Positions 35,014 to 44,035 of a stretch of DNA of 47,131 nt are shown in pieces. Each line of letters begins with the position of its first letter. The stretch's first letter is position 1. The position numbers and the translations under genes were made by a program. Source of the DNA: Myxococcaceae bacterium (GTDB lineage: Bacteria > Myxococcota > Myxococcia > Myxococcales > Myxococcaceae); NCBI GenBank assembly GCA_019694575.1, contig JAIBBR010000024.1, forward strand, positions 1-47,131, given 5' to 3'. Under the pieces are notes generated by a model that worked only from the letters and a program-made list of their open reading frames with translations, had not been told where the DNA came from and did no database searches.

Positions 35014-37232
35014 ATGGTCTTTTCTTTTCGTTCCTCTGTCTTCGCGGCGCTGCTCACAGGCTGCTTCGTCGCGTGCTCCCCAGAAGACGGGGACTCTCTA
35101 CCAGTGCCTGACGCGGGCACCGAGGCAGGTTTTCAAGTCGTACCCCCTGCGCTCCCTGCTGAACCCGCGCTGCCTGTCTTCACCCCCTGCCCCGCTGGCT
35201 GGCGCACCGTGGGCACCGCGCCCGCGCTCTGCGAGCCGTGGCCCGAGACGGGCATGGCCGCATGCACTTCGGACACCGCGCACTTTCCCGGCCAGCCCAG
35301 CTGCGCCCGAGTCGGCACGGCCTGCCCAACCGGCGAATGGGACGACAATTTTCCCACGGGCAAAACCGTGCGCTTCGTGCGCGCCAGCGCCGCACCGGGG
35401 GGTACCGGCAGCCGCGCAGCTCCTTTCGCCTCCTTGGCGGAAGCGTTGACCCAAGCCCAGCCCGGCGACATCGTCGCGCTGGGCAAGGGCACGTACACCA
35501 CGCAGACGGCAGTACCTCGCGAAGTAACGCTCTGGGGCGCTTGCGTAGCGCAGACCACGGTTCAACGCGCAGCAGGGAGCAGCGTTGAAGGCGTTGTCAC
35601 TTCGAGAAGCGCCGGTGTCGCCGTCAAAAACCTGCGCATTACGGGCCCCGGGGTGGGCCTCTTGGCGCTGGGCCGCCAAGCCCAGCTCGATGCCGAAGAC
35701 GTCGTCATTGAAGGGGCGAGTGAAGTCGGCTGGTCATCTGAATCAGGCGCCCAAAGCACCGGGCGACGCGTAGTGATTCGCCACACCACGTTGGGAACAG
35801 CGGTGGCGTACGAAGGCGCGGGCATTCAAGTGACGTTGGGTAGCTCTCTCGACGCCTCGAGCGTGGTGCTTGATGGCAACCGCTCGAGTGGGCTGGCCCT
35901 CGACGGCGCGGGTACCCGCGTCACCTTGAGCGACGTGGCCATCGTCAACACCTTGCCCACCCCGAAAGACAACACGGCTGGCCGCGGCGTGCTTTGCCAA
36001 TCGGGAGCGTTGCTCACCCTGCAGCGCGCGGTGATTGAAAAGAACCACCACTATGGCCTGCGGCTGGTGCAAGCGAAGGCACAGCTCACCGACGTGCTGG
36101 TGCGCGAAACGACGCCGCGCGTGTCAGACAACGCGGTCGGCGCCGGCCTCTATGCGCTCAACGGCGAGCTCACCGCCCAACGCACCCGCTCTGACGGCAA
36201 CCAAGGCGTGGGCATTTGGCTGCGCGACCCCGACAGCCGAGGCGTGCTCAAAGACGTGGTGATGCAAGAAAACCGGGGCAAAAGGCCACCGCGTCAGGCC
36301 CTGGGCTGACGGTCAGCGGAGGCGCACAAGCCTCGGCGGAACGCGCCTTCTTGGCCCGCAACCAAACCGTGGGGTTGGAAGTGGCGATGCAAAACACCCG
36401 CGTCACGCTGACAGACGCCGTGGTGGTCGACACCCTGCCTGACGTCAACAAAGAGGGCGGTTACGGCATATTCGTGCATGCCCAAGCCAACGCGACGCTG
36501 ACGCGCGGCCGTTTCGAGCGCAACCACGCGACTGGGCTGGCATTCAGCGGCTCGGCACCTGCTCAACTCAACGACGTGGTGGTTCGTGAAACGCAAGAAG
36601 ACGCGAAAGCCAACGCCACCGCGCTGCTATTGGCAGACGGCGCGGTGACTGAAATGAACCGGCTTCTGCTCGACAAGAATGCGGTGCGCGGCTTTCTTGT
36701 CAGCGGTGCAAACACCCAACTCACCCTCAATGACGCCACGGTGCGCGGCACCTTGCCTGACAGCAAGTGGGGCTTCGACGGCACAGGCGCCGTCATCGCC
36801 GACCATGCTCGCCTGGTCGGCGCACGCTGGGCTTTTCAGCACAACAAGAGCACCGGCCTCATCGTCGGTGAGCAGGCGACGGTTGACGCGACCGAGGTAT
36901 CGGTGACCGACACCTCGCGAGCACCTTGCTATCTTGCTCCCGACTGCGATGGGCTGTTGACGATGGGCATCGTTGCCATCGATGGCGGCCGCGCCACGCT
37001 GCAACGCTTCATCATCGCCCGCAACGAAGGTGTCGGCATTGCCCTCGCAGACGGGGGTGAATTCGACCTCACCGACGGCGAAATCGCTCAGCATGCCGTG
37101 GGTGCGAACATCGTTTCTGAAACCTTCGATGTCGGCCGCATTTCTGAACGCGTCAACTACCGTGACAACGGCCAGAAGCTGAGCGCCTCCATCGTGCCGT
37201 TGCCGAAGGTGCCGGTCAGTCCCGCTCTCTAA
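35014..37232 (+). pseudogene. DUF1565-type beta-helix lipoprotein, split by a frameshift
   Basis: Two overlapping frames together encode one right-handed beta-helix lipoprotein of about 740 residues. MVFSFRSSVFAALLTGCFVAC is a signal peptide with a lipobox. GTGSRAAPFASLAEALTQAQ, PGDIVALGKGTYTT is the DUF1565 start, followed by many coil repeats (VKNLRITGPGVGLLALG, LTDVLVRETTPRVSDNAVGA, LNDVVVRETQEDAKANATAL). The first frame stops at 36309; the second continues the same repeats to 37232. They join near 36275-36283 (GGGG and AAAA runs), where one base appears to be missing. This may be a sequencing indel in a homopolymer or true inactivation. A surface or outer-membrane location is expected. 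Confidence 0.8.
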
Positions 37233-37263
37233 AAACCGAGCGCCACAGCGCACCGAAAAACCC

Positions 37264-37644
37264 CTACCCGGCGTTCTCATCGTGCTGCTGACGCGAGAGC
37301 AAGCTGCGCTGAAACAGCCACATCGCCACGCCGATGCCCATGCCGATGAGCATCATCACCAGCACGGTGGTGCCGCCGTAAATGAGCCGCAAGGTGAAGC
37401 CCGACACTTTGTCGTCGAGGTAAGCTTCGCGCAGCGGCTCGAGCAACCCGAACAAATGCAGCACCCTCGCGGGAAAGGCTTCTAAATTGCGCACCAGGGG
37501 CTCTAACCAGCGGGGGTTCCACACCCGGCCCGCGAGCTCAGTGAAGAGCGCCAGCGCCAAATACAACGCGCTCACCAACAAGCCATTGGCCAGGCTAATG
37601 CGAAAAACCGGCACCGGCTGGGCCGGGTTGTTGGGTGAGCTCAC
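37264..37644 (-). CDS. Small membrane protein, 126 residues
   Basis: Two hydrophobic segments (about 14-36 and 90-112: ISLANGLLVSALYLALALFT, TTVLVMMLIGMGIGVAMWLF) flank a charged middle with EPLVRNLEAFPARVLHLFGL. No known domain. The ATG overlaps the stop of the preceding 1221-residue TPR gene (ATGA type, four bases), so translation is coupled and the two proteins may work together in the membrane. Confidence 0.65.
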   Translation of the reverse strand: MSSPNNPAQPVPVFRISLANGLLVSALYLALALFTELAGRVWNPRWLEPLVRNLEAFPARVLHLFGLLEPLREAYLDDKVSGFTLRLIYGGTTVLVMMLIGMGIGVAMWLFQRSLLSRQQHDENAG

Positions 37645-40600
37645 AGCTTCTTCTTTAGCGCAGGCAACGCCTTGCGTACCCGTGAGATGTCGGCCTGGTT
37701 CTGGCTGTACTGTAAAAACGCTTCGTACTCAGCCACCACCGCGGGCAGCGCCTGGGGCCCGTCTTTGAGCAACAGGTCACCGCGCGAAAGGCGAGCCTGG
37801 GCCCACGAAGGGTCAAGCTCGACGGCCTTCTGCAGTTCAGTGCGCGCTTGGTCTTGGCTGTCTTTGGAGCGGCTGGCCACCATGCCCGCCGCGTAGTGCG
37901 CCGGGGCGCTGAAGGGGCCATTTTCCACCGCTTCGTCAGCCGCTTTTTTCGCCTCTTTGGTCTGGTTCATGGCCAGGTACACGCGCGCCAAGGTGGCGTA
38001 ACCCAGCGCTTTGTCCCACGCGGTGTGGGCGTTTTTCAGTGCGTCTTGCAATTCTTTCACCGCGTTCTTGGTGCCCAAAGGCCGGGCGTGCAATGGCCCA
38101 ATCACGCCGCACGCGCTCTTGGGGTCTTCGCGCCGGGCCGCGTCATACGCTGGAGCCGCCGCGTCAGGCACGCCCTGCCGGGCGAAGGCATGACCGATTT
38201 CGCAGAACGTTTCGGCGTCTTTGGCATCGAGCTGGTTGGCGCGCTGCAGGGCGGCAATGGCGCCGCGCTGGTCACCATTGGCGAAGAGAATCTGTGCTTT
38301 GTAGCGAAACCCGGGGCCGTCTTCAGAGCGCTCGTCGAGGCCCTTGGTAATGAAGGTCTTCGCCTTCTTCACTTCGCCATTGTGCAAGAGCGCGACGGCC
38401 ATGCCCACCTGCGCTTCTTCTGACTGGGGGTTGTCTTGTAACCAGGCCTCGGTCTGCGCCAGCGCTTCGGCGTTTTTGCCCAACGCCAACAGGCAGCGCG
38501 TCAACAGCCGCCGGGCCGGCGCGTGCGAACCATTGCGCGACACCGCGGTGGTGAGCGGGTCGACCGCCATTTCAGGCAGCGACAGTTGATTCAAAAGCAG
38601 CTCGCCCAACAAGGTGTTTGCTTCGTAGTCGTTGGGGTCTTTGGCGGCGTCAGTCAGCGTGCCCTTGGCTTTGTCGAGCGCGCCCTTTTGCATGTACACG
38701 CGCGCCAAGGCGACCTGAATCACCGCTTTGTTCTTTTTGCTCGCCGCGGCCAGTTTTTCCAACGTGGTGGCGGCTTTGTCGGCTTGGTCTTCTCCCGCGT
38801 CAGCCAGGGCCAAATACGCCGCCGCTTCGGTCGACACTTTGTTGCCCACCGCGGTGCTCTGCAGCTCTTGGCGGCCCTTTTTGTACTCACCCAGCCGCAC
38901 CCAGGCGATGCCGCGCAGCAAAGCCAAGCGCCGCAACTTGCTGTCTCCCGGCAAGCGGGTGAGCAGGTCTTTTTCGCGGCTCCGGGCCAGCAGCACGCGG
39001 CCCAAACCTTCTTTCGCCTCTTCGCTCTTGGGCGAAAGCTTAATGGCCTCTTCGTACGCGTCTTGGGCCCGGCCCATTTGCCCGGCGTTTCGGTAAGCAA
39101 GGCCCAACGCCATCGCAAAGTCGAATGACGCTTCTTTGTACTTCTGCTCGCCTTCGGTAAGCACTTTGAGCGCGTCGGCGTGGCGCCCGTTGGCCGAAAG
39201 CAGCCGGCCGTACACCAGCTCACGCCGCACCCACAGCGCGGGAGGAATTGTCACCACCGTGGGCAGCTTCTCGACTTCGCGCAGCGCGTCGCCCAACTCG
39301 CGGCCCAAGTCGAGGCGGGCGTCGGCCAGCCCCAACACGGCTCCTGGGTGGTTGCTCGACACCTGCACCGCCAAACTGAAGTGCTTGTACGCCGACTCGA
39401 AGTCTTGCAGCGAAAGTGCATATTCGCCCAAGTCGACCAGCGCCCGGGTGTTGCTCGGCCACAGCCGCAGCGCCTCTTTGAGCTTGGTTTCTGCTTCTGC
39501 GCCCTTACCGTCGAGCAACAGCTCATGGCCGATGACAGCCTTCACTTCAGACTTTTCTATCGCCGACGACAGCAAGGCCTGCTTGAGGGGCGGGCGTTGG
39601 TAGGGGTCAGCGAGCAGCCACTGCGACACCAGCACCAACTCGGGGTAATCAGCGCCCACGCCCGAGCGGCTCAGCGCGTCGCGCGCGTGGGCGCGGTCTT
39701 CTTCTTTGCGGCCGTGCTCGGCGAACATCAGCGCATGCGCATAACCTTTGAGCGCCCAGGCTTGCACGCTGCCGCTGTCCATCGTGAGGGCATGGTTCAA
39801 AGAGTCTAACGCCACCAAGTACTGCTCACGGGTATCGGCGTTGATGGCGGCTTTGCCTTCGCCGACCGCGGTGGCCAAGTCTTTGCCACGGTTCACCATG
39901 CGCGTGTACAGGTACGCGAGGGGCAAACCGGCCACCACCACCAGCAGCACCACGGTGATGGCGACTTTGCGGCCATGGCGCTGCAAGAACGTCTTCTCGG
40001 CCAACTTGGCGTCGAGCGCTTTGCGCCGTTGCCGCTCTTCTTCTTTGCCAATGGCGTCGAGCGCCTGGGTACTCATCACCGTGTGGCCGGTGTCGTGCGC
40101 CGCAGGCGGCGGCTCCGCTTCAAAATCGGGAATGTCCAAGAGCAGCGCGCGGCGGCCGTGGGAGGCTTCAGGCGGTGGCGTGGCAGTGCGGTAAAACGCG
40201 TTGCTCTTCCCATTGCGCCGCGACTCCACCGAGGCGGGCATTTCGTTGGGCATCGACGCCACGTCGTCGAGCAGGCCACCCTTTTGGGGCGTCGGGCTCT
40301 CGGCCATGAGCTCTTGCGAGGGAATGATGGTGGGCTCGGGAGCCTTGTCACCCGCTGTTTCGACTCGGGTAAGCACGGGAATGTTCGGGTTGACGCTCTT
40401 GGCCACCTTCGCCGCCGCGGGTGAAGTGGGTGGCGAGGCGGGCGTGCCCGGCCCGGGAGGACCTTCTGGCTTCTGGGCGGCCAACGCTTCGAAGGTGCTG
40501 GTGAGACCGTGCAGCATTTCTAAGCTGTCGCCGCCGTCGGGGGCGATTTGCGCGAAGGGGTCGTCACCCAGCGCCACACCTGGCGGGGTGTCTTCTTTGG

Positions 40601-41306
40601 GCTTGGGCAGCGCGGCTTGGGTATCGGTCGAAGGTTCGTCGACGTCACCCAGCATCAAAGCAGTCAAGAGCGGGTTGGGGGCCGACGGCGGAGGCGGCGC
40701 GACGGCCTGGGTGACCAAGGTGGGGTCAGGCGCCGACGGCCCTCGGGGCACCGGAGTACTCACCCTCGGCACGGGCGTGGGGTTTGATCTGCGGGGCGAC
40801 CGCATTTCAGCGGTGGCCTCGATGGGCGCCATCACCGCGGTCTTTGGCTCATCGCTGCCATCGACCGTGGTGAAGTCAGTCAGCACCGGCGCGGGGCCTC
40901 CGGCCAGGGCGCGTTTGGTCTGCTCTAACCACTGCCGCACACGGTTGTCGTTGGGCTGCAACGCCGCGGCCTTGCGCAAAATGGGCAGCGCGCTGCGGTA
41001 AAGGCCTTTGTGGAGCAGGGCTTCGCCAATCAAGTTGTAGGCGTGAGGGTTTTCGCGGTCGATGCCCATGGCCAGGTCGAACTGGGTCATCGCTTCTGAG
41101 GGCTTGCCCAGGTTGATGAGCGCCTTGCCCCACAGCACGCGGCCCACCACCGAGCTGGGGTGGTGTTGCAGGCCGTTTTTGCACACGTCGATGGCATGAG
41201 GGTGGTCACCGCGCTCGATGAGCGCCTTGGCCAGCTCGACGAAAACGGTCGAGGCGGGGTCTTGTGCGAGAACTTGTTCGTACCGCTCGACCAGCGACTT
41301 CGACAT
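37641..41306 (-). CDS. Large TPR membrane protein
   Basis: 1221 residues. N-terminal TPR units (1-130: VFVELAKALIERGDHPHAID, VLWGKALINLGKPSEAMTQF, NLIGEALLHKGLYRSALPIL). A long Pro/Ser-rich disordered part (about 140-440) follows, then one membrane helix (about 453-473: ITVVLLVVVAGLPLAYLYTR). The C-terminal about 740 residues carry many TPR units (for example SLQDFESAYKHFSLAVQV, AYRNAGQMGRAQDAYEEAIK). The domains on the two sides of the membrane would be cytoplasmic and periplasmic. Such proteins act as scaffolds; its partners are unknown. The four-base overlap with the next gene points to a two-gene operon. Confidence 0.85.
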   Translation of the reverse strand: MSKSLVERYEQVLAQDPASTVFVELAKALIERGDHPHAIDVCKNGLQHHPSSVVGRVLWGKALINLGKPSEAMTQFDLAMGIDRENPHAYNLIGEALLHKGLYRSALPILRKAAALQPNDNRVRQWLEQTKRALAGGPAPVLTDFTTVDGSDEPKTAVMAPIEATAEMRSPRRSNPTPVPRVSTPVPRGPSAPDPTLVTQAVAPPPPSAPNPLLTALMLGDVDEPSTDTQAALPKPKEDTPPGVALGDDPFAQIAPDGGDSLEMLHGLTSTFEALAAQKPEGPPGPGTPASPPTSPAAAKVAKSVNPNIPVLTRVETAGDKAPEPTIIPSQELMAESPTPQKGGLLDDVASMPNEMPASVESRRNGKSNAFYRTATPPPEASHGRRALLLDIPDFEAEPPPAAHDTGHTVMSTQALDAIGKEEERQRRKALDAKLAEKTFLQRHGRKVAITVVLLVVVAGLPLAYLYTRMVNRGKDLATAVGEGKAAINADTREQYLVALDSLNHALTMDSGSVQAWALKGYAHALMFAEHGRKEEDRAHARDALSRSGVGADYPELVLVSQWLLADPYQRPPLKQALLSSAIEKSEVKAVIGHELLLDGKGAEAETKLKEALRLWPSNTRALVDLGEYALSLQDFESAYKHFSLAVQVSSNHPGAVLGLADARLDLGRELGDALREVEKLPTVVTIPPALWVRRELVYGRLLSANGRHADALKVLTEGEQKYKEASFDFAMALGLAYRNAGQMGRAQDAYEEAIKLSPKSEEAKEGLGRVLLARSREKDLLTRLPGDSKLRRLALLRGIAWVRLGEYKKGRQELQSTAVGNKVSTEAAAYLALADAGEDQADKAATTLEKLAAASKKNKAVIQVALARVYMQKGALDKAKGTLTDAAKDPNDYEANTLLGELLLNQLSLPEMAVDPLTTAVSRNGSHAPARRLLTRCLLALGKNAEALAQTEAWLQDNPQSEEAQVGMAVALLHNGEVKKAKTFITKGLDERSEDGPGFRYKAQILFANGDQRGAIAALQRANQLDAKDAETFCEIGHAFARQGVPDAAAPAYDAARREDPKSACGVIGPLHARPLGTKNAVKELQDALKNAHTAWDKALGYATLARVYLAMNQTKEAKKAADEAVENGPFSAPAHYAAGMVASRSKDSQDQARTELQKAVELDPSWAQARLSRGDLLLKDGPQALPAVVAEYEAFLQYSQNQADISRVRKALPALKKKL

Positions 41307-41394
41307 GAGCGAAAGGAACTTAGAACTTATGACGCGAAGCGACCAGTTGTTCGACGACCGAAAGACCTTTTCAGTCTGCTAACTTCGAAAGGCC

Positions 41395-41868
41395 ATGCAC
41401 TTGACGAGTCGACGCGCCATTGCCTTGGGGTTGTTTTTTTTCACCGTGCTGGGCGCCGCCTGTGTCACGGGCCGGGCCAGCAAGCCCGACTCAGAGACGC
41501 TCAAGCCCCGCATCGAAGATTTTCACTTGAGGTCACGCTGGCGAGACTACCGGGGAGCCGCCGAGCTTTTGGTGCCCGAGCGCCGGACACCCTTTTTGAA
41601 GGCCCGCTCGGCAAAAAACGACGAGAAAGACCTGTCGATTACCGATTACCAACTCGAAGAATGCACCTTCTCGAGCGACGGCACGCGGGCCGAATGCATT
41701 TCGAATATCTCATGGGTTCGCCTGCCCTCGCCCAGTGAATCACGCGCCACTGTCACCAGCGTCTTCGTGTGGGACGGCAGCAATTGGTACCTGGCCCAGC
41801 AAGATGAAGGGCCCTTCGCCGCCGAGCTCTCGCAGCCGTACAAGCAGCCCGAGCCGGCGAAGCCGTAA
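41395..41868 (+). CDS. Small lipoprotein
   Basis: 157 residues. MHLTSRRAIALGLFFFTVLG followed by AAC is a clear lipoprotein signal. The mature part contains HLRSRWRDYRGAAELLVPER, ITDYQLEECTFSSDGTRAEC (two Cys) and VFVWDGSNWYLAQQDEGPF. This order resembles small NTF2-like/SnoaL-type lipoproteins that end in W-x-x-x-x-Q-x-x-G. Function unknown. Divergent from the large TPR gene, with 88 bp between starts. Confidence 0.75.
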   Translation: MHLTSRRAIALGLFFFTVLGAACVTGRASKPDSETLKPRIEDFHLRSRWRDYRGAAELLVPERRTPFLKARSAKNDEKDLSITDYQLEECTFSSDGTRAECISNISWVRLPSPSESRATVTSVFVWDGSNWYLAQQDEGPFAAELSQPYKQPEPAKP

Positions 41869-41912
41869 AAAAGTCTGGCGCTTGTTTCGTGCGGAGCTTT
41901 GAAGATGCGGGC

Positions 41913-41959
41913 AAAAAAAAAATCGCCCGTCGTCTCGGGGCCGGCCGAGGCGACGGGCG
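41913..41959 (-). terminator. Intrinsic terminator, minus strand
   Basis: CGCCCGTCG (41924-41932) pairs perfectly with CGACGGGCG (41951-41959), extended by CTCGG/CCGAG around a six-base loop with one mismatched pair between the stems. Ten A residues at 41913-41922 become a U-run after the hairpin for minus-strand transcription. It would end the candidate RNA or the epimerase operon read from 43.9 kb. Confidence 0.88.
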
Positions 41960-42040
41960 TCGGGAGTTCCCCAATGGAACGCCCTCACCGAGCGGCACAT
42001 AGAGCAACACAGGTGCCAGCGCTGCTTTTTCATCTAACGA
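41913..42040 (-). ncRNA. Candidate small RNA, about 125 nt
   Basis: On the minus strand a promoter-like pair (TTGCCA and AATTAT, 16 bases apart) would start a transcript near 42040 that ends at a strong hairpin/U-run terminator. Between them two further hairpins can form: GGCAC with GTGCC (42013-42017 and 41994-41998) and GTTCC with GGAAC (41976-41980 and 41966-41970). No convincing coding frame: an ATG at 42033 opens a frame running through the terminator and beyond, with no ribosome-binding site. It could also be part of the 3' region of the epimerase operon. Confidence 0.4.
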
Positions 42041-42074
42041 TTTGAAATAATTATTGTTTTAACGATTTTGGCAA
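42035..42074 (-). promoter_or_regulatory. AT-rich promoter-like region with palindrome and direct repeats
   Basis: Within a high-GC window this block holds a perfect 10-bp palindrome (AATAATTATT, 42046-42055) between two direct 9-bp repeats (TAACGATTT at 42035 and 42060, 25 bp apart). On the minus strand TTGCCA (42069-42074) and AATTAT (42047-42052) make a sigma-70-type pair with 16-base spacing. The repeats could be operator half-sites. Confidence 0.5.
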
Positions 42075-42143
42075 TTCGCCGTGCGGGTAGATCGCGACAC
42101 TTTGGTCAGGGAGCGACTTCCCTACATCGCCCTCACCGCCACA

Positions 42144-43073
42144 CTACCCGCCGATAACGGAGCGAATTGTCTCACGCAAGGTGAGCTTCGGTCGCCACGG
42201 CGTTTCGTTGAGCCAACGCGAGCCGTCGACCGCGCAGAGAAACTGAATGTGATCTAACTCTTCGGGAGGAAAGCTGGCGAACCGGTAACGAAACAGCGTG
42301 CTCAACAGCGGGCGCGCCACCAAGTGAGGCACCGGCAGAGGCTCGCTGCCCAACTCGGCGAAGACCTTCGACAATGGCACTTCGCCCGGCCCGGTGACGT
42401 TGTAGACCCCGCGATGCCCTGGTGCGAGGGCTTCGACCAGCGCTCCGGCCACGTCGTCCATGTGAATCAACTGCACCATCGGGTCGAAGCCGGCCATCAA
42501 CCACGGGCGCTTCAACCGCAAGAAGTTCGACGGGGCGTTCTTGATGGTGGGCCCGACGATGTGCACCGGGCGCAGCACCACCGTCTCGACTTTCGAATGC
42601 TTCCAGAAAAAGGCGTGCGCCAGCATGTCGACTTCAATCAAGTCGCGCACCGAAGGAAAACGCGAGGCAGCCATCAGCGGCGCGTCTTCAGTGAGAAAAT
42701 TCGAATTGTCGGGCGACGGGCCGTAGACGTTGGCTGAAGACAGCACCACCACCTTCTTCACGTTGTGCTTCGCCGCGCACTCCAAAATGCGCATCGTGCC
42801 GCGCACGTTGAAGTTGTGGTGGTCTTCGCTCGACATGCGCGGGTCGTGAAGAATGCCCATGTGAATGATGGCTTTGATGGGCACCCGTCGAAACACGTCT
42901 TCGACTTTCTTTTTTCGAATATCGAGCTCGTGCATCTCTAAGTCTTTCGGCTTGCCGATGAACGGGCGACGGTCGATACCAATCACGCGCTCTTTCAAAT
43001 GCAGCAGCTTGGCCACGGCGCGGCCCAAGTTGCCGCTGATGCCCGTCACCATCACTCCTGCACGCGTGCTCAT
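42144..43073 (-). CDS. NAD-dependent epimerase/dehydratase-like SDR without YxxxK
   Basis: 309-residue extended SDR from ATG 43073. VTGISGNLGRAVAKLL is the NAD-binding motif, VIGIDRRPF the adenosine-site strand end, VVLSSANVYGPSPDN the Ser region, and VLRPVHIVGPT and NVTGPGEVPLSKVFAELG lie further on. Where a GalE-type enzyme has YxxxK, this protein has FPSVRDLIEVDMLA (140-152), so the catalytic Tyr/Lys pair is not visible. Such sequences occur beside acyltransferases in myxobacteria and related groups; the substrate is unknown. It starts 11 bases after the stop of the PlsC-like gene. A GTG six codons upstream would overlap that gene. Confidence 0.82.
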   Translation of the reverse strand: MSTRAGVMVTGISGNLGRAVAKLLHLKERVIGIDRRPFIGKPKDLEMHELDIRKKKVEDVFRRVPIKAIIHMGILHDPRMSSEDHHNFNVRGTMRILECAAKHNVKKVVVLSSANVYGPSPDNSNFLTEDAPLMAASRFPSVRDLIEVDMLAHAFFWKHSKVETVVLRPVHIVGPTIKNAPSNFLRLKRPWLMAGFDPMVQLIHMDDVAGALVEALAPGHRGVYNVTGPGEVPLSKVFAELGSEPLPVPHLVARPLLSTLFRYRFASFPPEELDHIQFLCAVDGSRWLNETPWRPKLTLRETIRSVIGG

Positions 43074-43084
43074 CGCTTCAACCC

Positions 43085-43915
43085 TCACCAAAAGACGTGC
43101 TGCCGCTCTTTCACACCTGCATCGAGCATGCCCTGAACACGGTCGCGCACCGACTGCACTTTCTTTTCGAGCTCTTGGTCGTCTTCATCGGCGGTGCCGG
43201 TGAACGTCATCGGCTCGCCGAAATAAATGCGGTACTTGGTCGGCAGGGGGAAAGGCACGCCCGTCGGCGTTACCGGCAAGTACGGAATGCCCAGCACCTT
43301 GGCCACACTGCGCACCTGCATGAGCGCAGGCGACTGCTCTTCGGCGCCCACCACGCCAATCGGCACAATCGGTGTCTTGGTCTCGAGCGCGAGCCGCATG
43401 AAGCCCAGGCCAAACGCCTGCAGTTGGTAGCGCTGGGCGTAGAGCTTGCCCAAGCCGCGCACCCCTTCGGGGAAAACGAGAATCGCTTCTTCGTTCTCGA
43501 GCAAGCGGCGGCAATTTTCAGGCGTGCCGACAATTTGGCCCACCCGCGCCATGAAGGTCGACACATACGGCAACGACGGCACCCACTTTTCGACCATGGC
43601 GCGAACCGCGCGCGCCGGGCGGCCTTCGGTGAGCAGCGCCACGGCAATCATCGCCGCGTCCATCGGCAGTTGGCCTGAGTGGTTACTGACGAGCAGCACC
43701 CGCCCTTGGGGCACCTTCTCGATGCCGAAGGTCTGCACCCGGTGGTAGTGCTTGTAGAGCCACAAGAACGGCGCCATCGCCGCGAGCGTGTATTCGAGGC
43801 TGAAGCCGAAAGGGTCGACCCCGAATTCATTCTCGTTGCGGCGCAGGCCCGCCAACTTCTCGTCGCGCGAAGGGCCAAGCATGCTTTCGGTCCACTTCTT
43901 GAGCCGGTGCCTCAC
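43085..43915 (-). CDS. PlsC-family acyltransferase
   Basis: 276 residues. Acyltransferase motifs: VSNHSGQLPMDAAMIAVAL (the HX4D block reads HSGQLPMD, with one extra residue between His and Asp), VGTPENCRRLLENEEAILVF, FPEGVRGLGK and TPIVPIGVVGAEEQ. The N-terminus is charged, with a hydrophobic part near 45-60. A lipid acceptor is likely, but the HX5D spacing differs from classical PlsC and is typical of a hemolysin/DUF-type subgroup. First gene of a two-gene unit with the epimerase-like SDR. Confidence 0.85.
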   Translation of the reverse strand: MRHRLKKWTESMLGPSRDEKLAGLRRNENEFGVDPFGFSLEYTLAAMAPFLWLYKHYHRVQTFGIEKVPQGRVLLVSNHSGQLPMDAAMIAVALLTEGRPARAVRAMVEKWVPSLPYVSTFMARVGQIVGTPENCRRLLENEEAILVFPEGVRGLGKLYAQRYQLQAFGLGFMRLALETKTPIVPIGVVGAEEQSPALMQVRSVAKVLGIPYLPVTPTGVPFPLPTKYRIYFGEPMTFTGTADEDDQELEKKVQSVRDRVQGMLDAGVKERQHVFW

Positions 43916-44035
43916 GGTGCACCGTTTACCCTAAACGCCCGGTTCACTTCACGCGCTCAAAAGATGAGAGCTGCGATTGGCGCTTGCGCTCTGCTCCAGT
44001 GCTATTTTTTTCGACACTTTTTCAAGGAGCGGCCC

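Noticed and set aside
36275-36283. Programmed -1 frameshift in the beta-helix gene
   Set aside because: The bases do not form a standard slippery heptamer and no downstream stimulatory structure was evident; a lost base is simpler.
41740-42033. 97-codon minus-strand ORF starting in the candidate small RNA
   Set aside because: It runs through the terminator hairpin and U-run and then antisense to a lipoprotein gene, and has no ribosome-binding site.
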